From contig NC_079492.1 in assembly GCF_020520425.1 (NCBI RefSeq), positions 139,504,361-139,568,360 on the forward strand: 64,000 bases of DNA, given 5' to 3'. The position numbers and the translations under genes are program-made. This DNA comes from Spinacia oleracea (Eukaryota > Streptophyta > Magnoliopsida > Caryophyllales > Amaranthaceae). The notes under the pieces are model-generated. The model had not been told where the DNA came from. It worked only from the letters and a program-made list of their open reading frames with translations, and ran no database searches. Below are positions 46,930 to 57,612 of this stretch, in pieces (the stretch's first letter is position 1; every line of letters starts with the position of its first letter).

Positions 46930-49900
46930 AGTGTCTTGGTATGTATTTAAGTTTCAATGATGTAATAGGGGCATGGTAGGGGCATTGACGCCAAATGATA
47001 AGTAATTTCATCATTGTAATAAATAAAGTGCAAGGCTATGTTGAATGAAACGAGAGAAAAATTTTGAGCCGAAATCTCGAAAAGTACTTAGATTTAATTT
47101 CTTAGCAAAGTTCCTCTACGAAGGATCAAATACAGTTCAATATCAATGTTCCTCTACTTCAAAGATTACATCATACTAGGCGCAAAAAGAAAGCAACAAA
47201 AGCAACACAAGAAAATAACAACCATCCGCCTGAGGGTCGACGACATCAACATGGCTACCAGCGTCATCATCACCACTGCTGCTCGAATCAGAACCCGAAG
47301 TACTAGCAGAATCAGAATCAGACGAATCGCCCTTGTCCTGAGCAACCAGCTGAGCTCTGAGATCCTCTCGCTCCTTGGCCAAGATAGAATCATACTTTCC
47401 TTGTATCTCATCCCAACCTACATTGGGCGCAAACTCAGCCAAAGCAAGCTGAACTCGACGCAATGTGTCGGAAGTAACAACAGAAGTCGCCTCAAGGCCT
47501 ATCTCAACATTATGAGCCTCACCCTCCTCGGAATTCTTCCATTCTTCGATGATCTTCTCCTTCAGACGGTTCTGCGAACTCAAAAGCTCACCAATCCTAG
47601 CATCGGAAGTCTTAAGCCGACCCTTGACGGCCTCTAACTCAGCTTTCACATCCTTCAGCGCCCGGTTAACGGAATCACGCTGGCTCGTGAGAATCGTGGA
47701 ATCTTCCTTGGCTTTGGCAAGATCAACCTTGGCCTGTTGGAGCTCCCCCTCGTCATTCTTAATGCATCTCTTAGCACGATCCAACTCAGACTCAGTCCAA
47801 TGAAGCTTCTTCTTCAGCTCACTCACCTCCGAGAGATGCATCTTCTCTTTCTCCTGAAGTTTCCCGATCTCATCCCGCAACCTCTCTACCTCATCTGAAT
47901 CCCCACTGTAGCATCGGCGGGTGTAAGCCGTCATCCTGATGGAAAACTGAGAAACAATGTCTAGTTAGAAGGGAAGAAAATCATAAAATTCAAGCGAGAG
48001 AAAGAAGGAACTATATCGAAGGACTCACCTTGGCCCAACTCTCATGGAGGGCATCGATCTCAGACTTCCCAAGGGAGGACAAGTGAGCATCGTCGGCAGG
48101 AGTAAACAACTCACCCATCGCCTTGCTCATACGCCGATTCTTCAGATTGGTAAGAAGCTCTGCAAAAGGCTTCGAACTCCCATCATCGGTCGAAAGACAC
48201 ATCAATGACCCCCGAGCCAGAGGAGCCTCCTCGGCGAGATACTCAGTAGACTGTTCACGACCATCCTCGGATACGGGGGCATGATGTCCCTCCTCGTCAG
48301 AACAAACCCTAAGAGGGGTAGGAACCACTCTCTTGGCAGCTTTTGTTCCTTTGGACCCCGAAGCAGCAGTCGTCGACACAGCGCGAGAAACCTTCTTCGG
48401 CGCATGTTCGGTCAGAGCGACCGTCGGAACCAGATTAGTAGGCGCCCTTTTCCTCTTCAGCTTTTTGGGATCCTGTCCAGGGAAAAATTAGCATGAAAGC
48501 GAAGAATGATGCTTATTCATCGGAAAATAAAAACCAACATACCTTCGGAGGTTCAGGAACCTTCATCGATCCAGCAGCCAGGTCCTTCCTTATCTGTGCG
48601 GCAAGAAGAGCACTAGCACTAATCCTCCCCGCCATTTCCTCGTCCAACTTCAACCGGGCAATATCTGCAAACCAACAAGCAATCAACAAAATTCACAAGG
48701 GAGAAGGAAAAGTTAGGAAAGCGAAGTAAAGATCCCTCGGCGCCTACCCTTAGGATAAGCCGGACTCAAACCAAATGATGACAAGAAGTGCTCGTCACTC
48801 AACTCCCGTGAACTCGGCAACCAGAATGGGGCAACCAGGAACCGCTGACCCTTTACCCACTTCTCCACTTTCTGGAGATATATAGCAACTATCGCCTCAT
48901 CTATCGACATCATCGGCACTTTCCTATTGAGGGAAAAGTTCGGACCCTCGAACCCCGGAACCAACGGGATGCCCCACTCTCCACCATAATACACAAAAAC
49001 AAACTCGTGGCGGAAACCCCTATGATTCGAAGGAACGGTGTCAACGACCTTAAAACCATTGAAATGACCACCAACCGGGACCATACTCATAAGCCGATAC
49101 TTCCACCAACTTCATCACCGACCGCCACAACGTCAAAGTACATCGAACCCTCAAAAGATCGCAAATGGCCAACACCGAATTTATAGAAGCCCATGAGTTG
49201 GGCATCAACTGGCAGATAGACAGGTTATAGGCACTAAGCAATTCAACAATAAAGGGATGTAAGGGGAATCGAAGACCCAACTGGAGACCCGACTTGTATA
49301 CGACCATACAACCCGGAGACGGAGTCAAGATAGTATGTAACACCCCCGGCCTATACAAAATATACTCGCCCTTGAGAGAATATTTCTTATTCAGGTGATC
49401 GACATGTCCTTTTAAGGTATTCCTCCACGAAGGCTTGAGATAAAAATTACCCGGACCCCCGGCAGGATCAGGCGCAGGATAATCATCGAAACTAGAAGAC
49501 GTCTGGTCCTCTCCCTCGGACATTATTCGGACGGAACCACTGTTCAAATAAATATCTAAGTAACTATTATGTACAGGTGGAAAGGCAATTGAAACCTCCC
49601 ACGGATAAGGACAATGTTCCTCCTCCCCCGCTGAAATTGACTCATCTGATGAAGTGGGAAGGGATATGGCGTCGGGTATCGCCGAGGGATCTAAGCATGA
49701 TGATACAACATTGACTAGTACAACCCCCTCCACTCTTATTTCCCGAGACAAGTCAAATTTCTCGGGGGAGGTAGGTGGGGTGATCGACTCGGACCGAATA
49801 CCTCGTTTATTCATAGTACAACGGTATTCGGCCTGAGAAGCAATCCCTATTTACAGAAAAATACAACTACACTGAAAGAGGAACACAACGGCATACCTCT

Positions 49901-51081
49901 TGAAGCGTGCCTCCGTTGACCGAGAATATGAACCGCCGACCGTGGGGCTCGTCGAATGCCTCCCCTCAAGAAAAGTTTCACCGACAAAGAAATTCTTATC
50001 CACCAGCGTCGAACGAATTAGATGGGCCGTCGATAGAATACCACTCCACGAAAGAACACCCTCGGTGATATGTGAGCAGAATTTCGCTCGGTACGCCGAT
50101 GGGAAACCGCACCGACTATTTGATGGCAATTCACCGGTAAAGTAAAACGCCGTCGGCTGAATTGAATGGGCCGACCGGCGGAATATCACTCAACAAGCGT
50201 CGGCGGAATACGAGTAGACTATCAGCCGACAAGCCGATGGGAATACGGCTGTCAGACGGCGCGTCGACAGGAGGTCGGAGAAGGCGTCGACAATGGACCG
50301 CCGAGCCGTCGGGTTGCACGTCGACACTACAAACCAAAGATGACCCGAACCCTCCGAACGGCGTCCTTTACATAGACCTCCCCGACACTATCAAAATTAT
50401 ATGACTATTGAAGATTAAGGGAGAAGTGAATAACAATAAAGGGATGCCCTCCTTTTTATAAACTGAAACCCCAAAGGCTAGGTCAAAAAAGGGGGCGGCG
50501 GCTTGGAGAAGCTAAGAAAAAAAAAAAGGGAGATTAAAAGCCCACCAGGAGGCCCAATATACTCCTCAAGACCACTAAAGAGGACCGCGAACCGCGCATG
50601 ACTCGACTGCATATGCTAGGTCCGTGCGTCGCCCGTCCATACCGGCTCAGCCATGCTCTCCGCGGGTTTATCTTCCGAAATTCACAGGGCTCATTGGCCC
50701 TCCTCGGAGCCCTAGAGTTAAATAAAAATAAGGAGGAACACTTATTATCAAGTTAAGCTCCTAAAGACCTTCTTTCAAGGCGTACTTGAGCATATCGCAC
50801 AAAGTATTTTAAAGACCTTCGTCCAAAGGCACCCTCCTCTTATTGAGGTCGGACTACACTATACCTCGGATCTCGCTCTTGGGGCTCATTAACCCCTCGA
50901 CTAATCCAAAACGTCTTACCTAGACTACCAAGAGAGGCGTTCGGCAAAGAACAATTACCCTCGGGTAAACAACTCACCCTAACCGAGCATCATTACCGAT
51001 CAAATAAAATAAGGCAACTCGGAAATGGGTGGAAAAGGGGGCGTCGGCCTGTTATAACCAAGGTAACAGGTTGAACGATAT
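46930..51081. other. Tat element 3' region between integrase and the solo LTR
   Basis: Contains the antisense accessory ORF region (47176-49814). At 49900-50400 it contains a GC-rich stretch with repeated gtcggcgg/gccgac words. Non-coding sequence with cctcgg words follows up to the solo LTR. No host gene is seen. Confidence 0.6.
47176..49814 (-). CDS. Antisense accessory ORF region of the Tat element
   Basis: Several sizeable minus-strand open segments lie here (49050-49814, 48713-49090, 48011-48379, 47176-47934), opposite to gag-pol. The first holds the motif FPLHPFIVELLSAYNLSICQ and then MPNSWASINSVLAICDLL, the signature of the plant 'putative gypsy type transposon' domain (PF04195 as I recall it). 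The next continues with HRGFRHEFVFVYYGGEWGIP. The last is an alpha-helical coiled coil (EVERLRDEIGKLQEKEKMHL and many Leu/Glu/Lys heptads) ending in an Asp/Ser-rich tail. Additional ORFs in antisense are known from Tat-clade elements such as Grande and Retand and can be spliced. The function is unknown. Each segment is described as it stands. Confidence 0.65.
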
Positions 51082-53353
51082 TGTAACACCCCCGATTTAC
51101 TAACTAGAAATAAATAAGAATATAAAAGACTTTATAAAAATATTGCGGAAGCTTACACCTAAATCGGAGGTATCACCGCCACACTTGACCACATTGCCAA
51201 GTGCTAAGGCTTACACAACTCAAACTATTAAAACTCAATTACTAGGTGATCTATTTACAACTGTACAACTGTCATAAAAGAGTAAACAGTAACACTTGAT
51301 TTCCTTTAACTTCTAAAGGCAATCCTTCACGATCAATCTGCTCCAGTCATCTTTACTGCTCACCATAGAGGACAAATTCCAAAAGGATCGTCGCAGGGCC
51401 ACCATAAGAAAAAGACATGGCCGCAAACACACATAGCAAATAAACACACACGTCAGCAAAAGCTGAGAAATCAACGCTGATTGGATAAACAGACATATAA
51501 TAATAATAATAATTTAACAAACACATAAATACAAATTGATATACAATTCTTATAAAACTAGTACCTATAACAATAAGTAACAAGGGTTTATTTTTAATTT
51601 CTTATAAGTTCACCATTTGAGTAATGTGGATCGAGTCCACCACCCAATAGTATATATTGAACTATTGGATGTAACCACCAGAGAGATGTGGATCGCGTCC
51701 ACCACCCATTAGTATATATTAAACTATTGGATGTAACCACCAGAAAAATGTGAATCTAGTCCACCACCCAATAGTATTGGACTATTGGATGTAACCACCA
51801 AACAGGTCTTAGTCTTTAAGTGTGCACACCCCCCTGTGAGTGTTTTTAACTCAAAGGAGTAGATTAAGCCTAGGGTCGTGCTCATGGCTCCGACCAAATA
51901 ATAAAGCACAATGTGCTATTTAACCGGTTATGTTATCATAGGAGGAAATGTACTACAAGATGATCGATTGTCATCCCAAAATAATTAATCCAAATCGTAT
52001 GGTATAATTCTTCTAGACAACTCAAGATAAATAATCTAGACCTCAATTTTCATACCCCTCCGCTACAATTAATGCATCAACTAATATAAAAACTAAATAG
52101 CGTCGGAGATATACGCATATATACTACATGAGTTGTAATCTAAACAACTTACAAATAAAGTTGGACCATTAGAATATACAATCAATTTCAATCAGTTTGT
52201 ATAATAATAAATGATAATAATAATAATACAAAGTATAAACATCACCAAGGACTAATACGAAGTATAACTCATCATTTGATCAAAATTAAATGATCAACAC
52301 CCATTTTAAGCTAAAGATCTATACTTCTCAATAACAGAATAAGATCCCAAAATATCATTATACGGATTATCAACTAGGCCCGTAACAACAACGACCTAAA
52401 TTCCGAGCCTTATCAAAATAAAGACCTAAAATCCCAAACGATAAATAATATGATTTACTCTAATAATAATCACACCAACACATTCATTCTTGATAGAAGT
52501 AATACTCCCAAAATAATTCATCCAAATCTCATTACTTTGACTTCTAGTAACAACAAAAGAAATTACACTACCATAAACATGCAACCATCAAACGCACTGC
52601 TAATCAATATAACAACTACACATTTCTCATATAACCTAATATATCACTATAAATCAGATCAACAAAGCGATCATATAATCACAATATACCATACAATACA
52701 TCATACAATTCGAATATATACATAATAAGTAGTATAATTAAACATCTCCAAAGTAACGAGTGCGCGTGATTACAACTAATAATATACAGAAGGGACTAAG
52801 CGTGATTACCTTCGCGAGGGTTCGAGACTATGCATTAGAACAATATCCGCTGCATCTCGACGACATGATATCAAATTTAAATCCAAAAGCTAAAGAATCA
52901 TGCTTGGTTTATAGTAATAGGGATGCGAGATATTGTTGATCTTTGATGAAGGTATTTGATAATCTAATTCTCTTCCGTGAATTTAATGAAGGATGAAGAA
53001 AGGTTTTGACTTTTGCCTTGATTAAGGTTATATATTTCATTTGTGCGCATGAAACAAAGAATTCGATTGAATGGTGATGAACGTAACAAGATAAACTTGG
53101 TAGAGGGAAAAAAGATACGGCTGCCCTGGTAAAACTGATGAATAACATAATAAGGTTTTTAGGGTTAAAGAGTATTTATACTCTATCACATGTATATATA
53201 TACGAGGGTTGTATAAAAATAAAATGAGGTGTTATTCTTCCAAATTACAAAAATAAACTATGTAAACTAGGAAAGTTGTTACATGATAATCAAATAATTA
53301 AAGACAACTATAAAAATACATTTTAAGAAATCGTAAAATATCGGGATATTACA
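51082..53353 (-). mobile_element. Solo LTR (2,272 bp) nested in the 3' region of the Tat element
   Basis: On the minus strand it starts TGTAATATCCCGATATTTTA and ends CGGGGGTGTTACA, the end types of many plant Ty3/gypsy LTRs. It is flanked by the 5-bp duplication GATAT (51077-51081, 53354-53358). There is no internal coding region and no second copy, so it looks like a solo LTR left by recombination between two LTRs. Its own partner LTR is gone, so its age cannot be dated. It must be younger than the Tat insertion. Confidence 0.82.
51611..51800. repeat. Three tandem copies of a roughly 60-70-bp unit inside the solo LTR
   Basis: Units share ATGTGGATCGAGTCCACCAC and then CAATAGTATATATTGAACTA and TTGGATGTAACCACCA. 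Two units are about 69 bp and the last is shorter. Each contains a small inverted repeat (GTGGATCGAGTCCAC). Short microsatellite TAA/ATA runs lie at 51496-51510. Confidence 0.8.
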
Positions 53354-53394
53354 GATATGATAACGTCAAACATCTAGCGCCAAATGCCTTTAGC

Positions 53395-54000
53395 CGGAAA
53401 GTCCCTCGACCGAAGCCCACCTTCAAACAACCACTGAATGGTTATTACCCAAGTGATGGAGTTCCTCGACCGAAGTCAAAAAATTCCTCGACCGAGGAGA
53501 AGCCCCGTCAATAGGAGGCAATGTCATCGAAGCCCCTCGACCGCATATACAAAAAAGAAGCTCCTCGGCCGAACGATACCCCGCCAGCATAAAAAGCACG
53601 TTCCTCGGCCGAATGATATCAAGCGAGCACATAAGAGAAATTCCTCGACCCGGGGTTATCCTCGACCCCACATAGGGCTGGGCCCGTATTATAGCACCAA
53701 GGAATCCAGCACTAGAATGCAAAAGAGAGTCGTTCCTCGGCCATTGCACCCCATTCCTCAACCGAGTGGACACTCAAAGGAAAGAGGCCCTCGACCGAGT
53801 ATTATCACGCGGGTTTGGAAGCTTCCTCGATAGCGCCGAGTAAGGGGGTCGCTCGACCAAACAAACACTTGAAATAAGAGGCCCTCGACCAAGGACCATC
53901 GCATGGACCGAGGAGGTTCCTCGACAACATAATATCAGGTCCACCCGAGTAATAATAAACGAGCAACGTGAAGATGAAGTTCCTCGACACCATGTGATCC
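53395..54000 (+). repeat. Interspersed TTCCTCGACCGA repeat before the 3' LTR of the Tat element
   Basis: About 15 copies of a TTCCTCGRCCGA word at irregular 25-60-bp spacing, separated by unrelated sequence. The array ends about 100 bp before the 3' LTR. Open frames across it are artefacts. Confidence 0.75.
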
Positions 54001-54104
54001 AAGCACCAAGAAAAGGGATGACAACAAACAATGACCGATACTATATTTCTCTCAACATACGATATGCCGATGATGCCATCTCCTACGTCAAGCGTGGGGC
54101 TAAT

Positions 54105-54493
54105 TGTTTGGGCCCATATACATGGTCAGCCCAACTCGGTCCAAAAAGACGAAAATGCCCTTCAGTCCTAAGAATCAAGGAGGACAGCTGTTCATTAGAA
54201 GTAGACATAATTACATAATTACCCCCGTGTAATCATATAAATACTCTGCTGTAATCATTAAAAAGATCTAATCTAATCATTACCTAAAAAAGAAAATCAG
54301 TCACTCTCTCTCTCTAGCTCTTCTCACTTAACAACAACTTATCTCATTTTAATACGAAGGTTCCTCGGATACATTCAGGGACTATCTAAAAACGGAAACA
54401 CAGGTGGTTGGATATAAGGAAATCACGGTCAAATACGTCGTCGGTTAAGTTAATTCCCAAGTTATTATATTCACAGTTTCTCCGGCAGAAACA
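54105..54493 (+). repeat. 3' LTR of the Tat element
   Basis: 389 bp, nearly identical to the 5' LTR, ends AAACA and is followed by the target duplication CAAAC (54494-54498). Confidence 0.93.
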
Positions 54494-54498
54494 CAAAC

Positions 54499-54860
54499 TA
54501 AGGCCCTTATCGACCATTACATATACCACAAAACAAACTTAAAAACATAAGCTTATTGATTGCTAAGGTAGCCTGCTTTTCTCGGTTGGCACCCCGATTG
54601 TTGACTTGACTTTGTTTACATTGCCACACTGAAAGTAGCATGCCAAAGTCTTTCTTGATGCTTTCTTTGTGGAAGACTGGGATATTGGGACAATAACTTG
54701 GTGGTTCCCTTAAAGTACTGAAACACTTAAAAACCAAAGAAAGAAGTAGAAGAGTAGTAATGACACAGAGCTTATGATTTGCTCACAAGAGGCACGAGTC
54801 ACTAAAAGTGACTCAAAATGCATGCTATGAACATCGAATAACTGTCCCACTTGCTCACCC
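54499..54860. other. Short intergenic segment, unassigned
   Basis: A minus-strand frame (54507-54737) includes REPPSYCPNIPVFHKESIKK but matches no family I recognise and lacks clear gene signals. Its right part is the pre-insertion site of the MITE that follows. Confidence 0.3.
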
Positions 54861-55481
54861 ATTGTTGTTAGAATCGCGATCCGAATCGTAGGATCGTACG
54901 ATCCTAAGATCCATTTTTTGGAAAACGATCCAGATCGCAACCAGGATCGCAGGAATGGTGGGATCGTAGCAGGATCGGTCGGGATCATAGCAAGATCGGT
55001 AGGATCGTTAGGATAAGTGGGATCGAAATAGGATCGTAAGATTCTACTTTTTACTTTGATTGATACAATATTGTACAGGATCGGAGCAGGATTGTACAAG
55101 ATTGTGCAGAATCGGTTAGGATCGGCCGATCCTACTTTTATTACTTACTCCGTATTAAAATGATCTCTAAATCAACTAACTTTATCTTTAAGCCTAAAAA
55201 TTGATAATTAACCCAACTTCAGAAACGATGTTTCTTTTCTCTAATCTATATAACTATTAAGAAGCGAAATTGGCTTTAAAGCATCAATATTATTTGAGAA
55301 CATAATATGTATTTAACATTCATATTGTTTGAAAGATATGTATTTATTCATTTAGCATCAATTTTCTTATTCCTTTTTACAATTTTGTAGGATCTTACGA
55401 TCCTACGATCCGATTCTACCGACTCGATCCTAGCTACCTCCTTCACCGATCCAAGGTGTGATCCCAATCCTAACAACTTCG
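54861..55481. mobile_element. Mutator-type MITE rich in GGATCG words, 9-bp target duplication
   Basis: Flanked by the direct repeat TGCTCACCC (54852-54860, 55482-55490). A 9-bp duplication is the Mutator hallmark. Ends are inverted: left GTTGTTAGAATCGCGATCC, right on the minus strand GTTGTTAGGATTGGGATCA. Further inverted matches (CGTAGGATCGTACGATCCTA against CGTAGGATCGTAAGATCCTA) give long foldback arms. Many GGATCG words fill the left arm. No coding sequence. Confidence 0.7.
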
Positions 55482-55490
55482 TGCTCACCC

Positions 55491-56344
55491 TCTCTTTTAC
55501 CTTAATTTGCGTGAAAACAGTAACCGTGAAGAACATATAGGAACGGAGATAGTATAACCTATATCTACTTCGTATATCATTAGATCGATCAAAGTATGTA
55601 ATGTATGTTCGATTTTATCATAAAAACCACACATGACACATCAGGTAAGTGAAAATCTACTTTTTATTGAAAGGAGGTAGAATAACTCTTTCAAAACATT
55701 ACAATTTCTATCATTTTGATCAATATACATTGACAATTAAGCTAGCCTTATTGTTTGTCAAGACATGCTTTTTATTTGTATTAATTATTGGATTAATTTT
55801 ACCTCATAGTTGACCAAATCTAGCCCAACCCGGGATGTGTTACATGGGATTAAATATCAGCAATCAACAAAAGAATTGCAACAATAATGAGTCATATTAT
55901 AAAAACACTCGAAAAGAATATACTACGTACTATGCCAATGGGTTTCCCAAAGGAGCTCGATGATATCCACCCATCCTTGCTTCATTATTACTCCGTATTA
56001 TTTTTTAAAAACTCTTTCCTCTTAGTTTGTTAATGCAACTTTTTTGGGTATGAGCAACAATTAGGGTGGCAATTAGGTCGGGTTTGTGTTTAGGTTGACT
56101 ATTTTCGGATGGCTATCTTCGCTTTTGGATTTGATCTGTTTAAATATACGGGTTGAAAATCTGAACCTGATCTGCACACTATCAGGTCAATCTGAACCTG
56201 GTCTGTTTTGACCTAAAAAATTTACGGAGTATATATATTAAGAAATCACAATTCAAGTCCGACCTGCTACTTTCAGGTCAACCCAACTTGAACCTGCTAC
56301 TTTTAGGTTAACACAAACAATATTTAGGCATACATGCTAACCAA
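55491..56344. other. Intergenic segment
   Basis: No gene. Around 56150-56310 words such as acctgctactttnaggt and tctgaacctg recur, a short simple-repeat tract. Otherwise plain AT-rich sequence. Confidence 0.4.
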
Positions 56345-56351
56345 CTACAAC

Positions 56352-56735
56352 ATATAAGATCAAAGAGGGCGAAAATTATCGCCATCTTTGATATAAATCT
56401 CGCCCTTTTAGGCTAACAGGGCGATTTTTAAATCGCCCTCCCATCGCCCTGTTAGGCTCGTTGTATTAGCTTAGCAGGGCAAACCAGTTTTTTTCGCCCT
56501 CTTTGATTCAAATCAAATAGGGCAATATTTTTCGCCCTCTTTGATTTCAATCAAATAGGGCAATATTTTTCGCCCTCCTTGACTGAAATCAGAGAGGGCA
56601 ACTTTTTTCGCCCTCTTTGATTAATTCAAGGAAGACACCTTCTTTCGCCCTACTTGATTGGAATCAAGAAAGGCAACCTCTTTTGCCCTCTTTGATTGAA
56701 TTAAGGAAGACAATTTATTTTTTGCGCCCTCTTTG
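56352..56735. repeat. Left subterminal array of palindromic CGCCCTCTTTGATT units
   Basis: About seven units of 45-55 bp. Typical unit: CGCCCTCTTTGATT, a few bases, AATCAAATAGGGC, then an AT-rich spacer. Each can fold into a hairpin of about 13 bp, and several differ while keeping pairing. Confidence 0.75.
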
Positions 56736-56796
56736 TTCTATTTTGCTTTTTTATTTCTATTTCTCTTTTAAATATTCGCTAATACATCAATAAATT

Positions 56797-56866
56797 AACC
56801 TACATGGGATTTGAACCCACATCTTTGCGCATTTGCACAATGCTCTCCCATTTGAGCTAATAGGTT
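56797..56866 (-). repeat. tRNA-like sequence, copy 2 (inside the CACTA-like element)
   Basis: Minus strand: acceptor AACCTAT/GTAGGTT pairs (one G-T), D arm TAGCTCAAATGGGAGAGC with stem GCTC/GAGC, T arm GTGGG-TTCAAAT-CCCAT nearly perfect. The anticodon arm is TTGTGC-AAAT-GCGCAA: 6 bp with a 4-base loop, as at 16496. Confidence 0.6.
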
Positions 56867-56966
56867 AGTGCTACTTATCTATTGAGTACGAATAATTGGT
56901 CAATGCAACCTTCCAATATAATTAAAGCAATGAGAACAAAGAAGAACTAATAGTACTAAAACTTAC

Positions 56967-57527
56967 CACTCCTTCATTGCTATAAGCATATCCCCAAATA
57001 TTACAGATCAATATTAGTATCGTTCCTATCAATTGCCCTCGCTAATCACTAGGCACATAAAATCTGATACTGCTGCTCGTGCTGCTTCACGACGCCCAGC
57101 TCCTAACTCATTGGAAACTCGGGTACTAACCCAAATTCATACAGATCAAAAATGCATCAGGATCCACACATATATGTACTTTTACTTTTTTAGTTCAATT
57201 CAAGAGGTAAATTTGGTAACAAGTCTCGCAAATATCAGGAAAAAAAAGAGAGAGAAAAGTACCTGACAGCACCACTTAGACCAAAGGGGATCATCCACCC
57301 AAGTGCAACTGTGTTGAGACTGCAAATAAAAGATGGTGTAATCCCATTTGCTTAATTATCTTGGAACATCAGCTCATATTGAATGTTTCTTATGCAGTTT
57401 GACTTAAACTTACAAGTGAGGTTCCACAGTACATATATACCTGATAGACAGCGCGAATGTTTCTAATGTTGGGTTGGGAAGAAGACCAGCTAAGAGAACC
57501 ATCATTTCAAATGACCACATTTCTAAA
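56967..57527 (-). pseudogene. Captured MATE/DTX efflux transporter fragment
   Basis: Three exon blocks with GT-AG borders: 57441-57527 (LEMWSFEMMVLLAGLLPNP, TLETFALSI), 57263-57319 (LNTVALGWMIPFGLSGAV) and 56967-57125 (TRVSNELGAGRREAARAAV). These are diagnostic segments of the C-terminal half of plant MATE (DTX) exporters, which move metabolites or drugs out of the cytosol against H+ or Na+. In the last block the frame closes after VISEGN, while the next MATE segment (QLIGTILILICNIWGYAYSN) continues in another frame, so a small indel has broken it. Both the N-terminal half and the C-terminal end of a full transporter (about 480-500 aa) are absent. It lies directly downstream of the lipoxygenase fragment on the same strand, so one transcript could join the two. 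Confidence 0.8.
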
Positions 57528-57612
57528 CTGCAAGAAGAAAAAGGATAAATACCATGCTTTGTTTTAATTTTATTATGGTGTGAAAAGCAAGCTACTGGCT
57601 CTATGGACTTAC

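Larger units (their letters stand above)
30356..54493 (+). mobile_element. Ty3/gypsy Tat-type LTR retrotransposon, host to two nested insertions
   Basis: Two 389-bp LTRs in direct order (30356-30744, 54105-54493) start TGTTT, end AAACA and are flanked by the 5-bp duplication CAAAC (30351-30355, 54494-54498). The primer-binding site follows the left LTR (TGGCGCCGTCTGTGGGGATC). Coding order is gag, protease, reverse transcriptase, RNase H, a second archaeal-type RNase H, then integrase, which places it in the Tat clade. An antisense accessory ORF region lies between integrase and the 3' LTR. By eye the LTRs differ at about four positions, about 1%, suggesting insertion within roughly the last million years. 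It is interrupted by a copia-type element and a solo LTR. Apart from these it looks nearly whole, with few breaks. Treated as a fossil. Confidence 0.92.

Noticed and set aside
51082-53353. Complete small LTR element
   Set aside because: Only one terminal unit is present, with no primer site, purine tract or internal domain, so a solo LTR fits better.
53395-54000. CRISPR-like array
   Set aside because: The repeated word is only about 12 bp, spacing is irregular, and the sequence is a plant retrotransposon.
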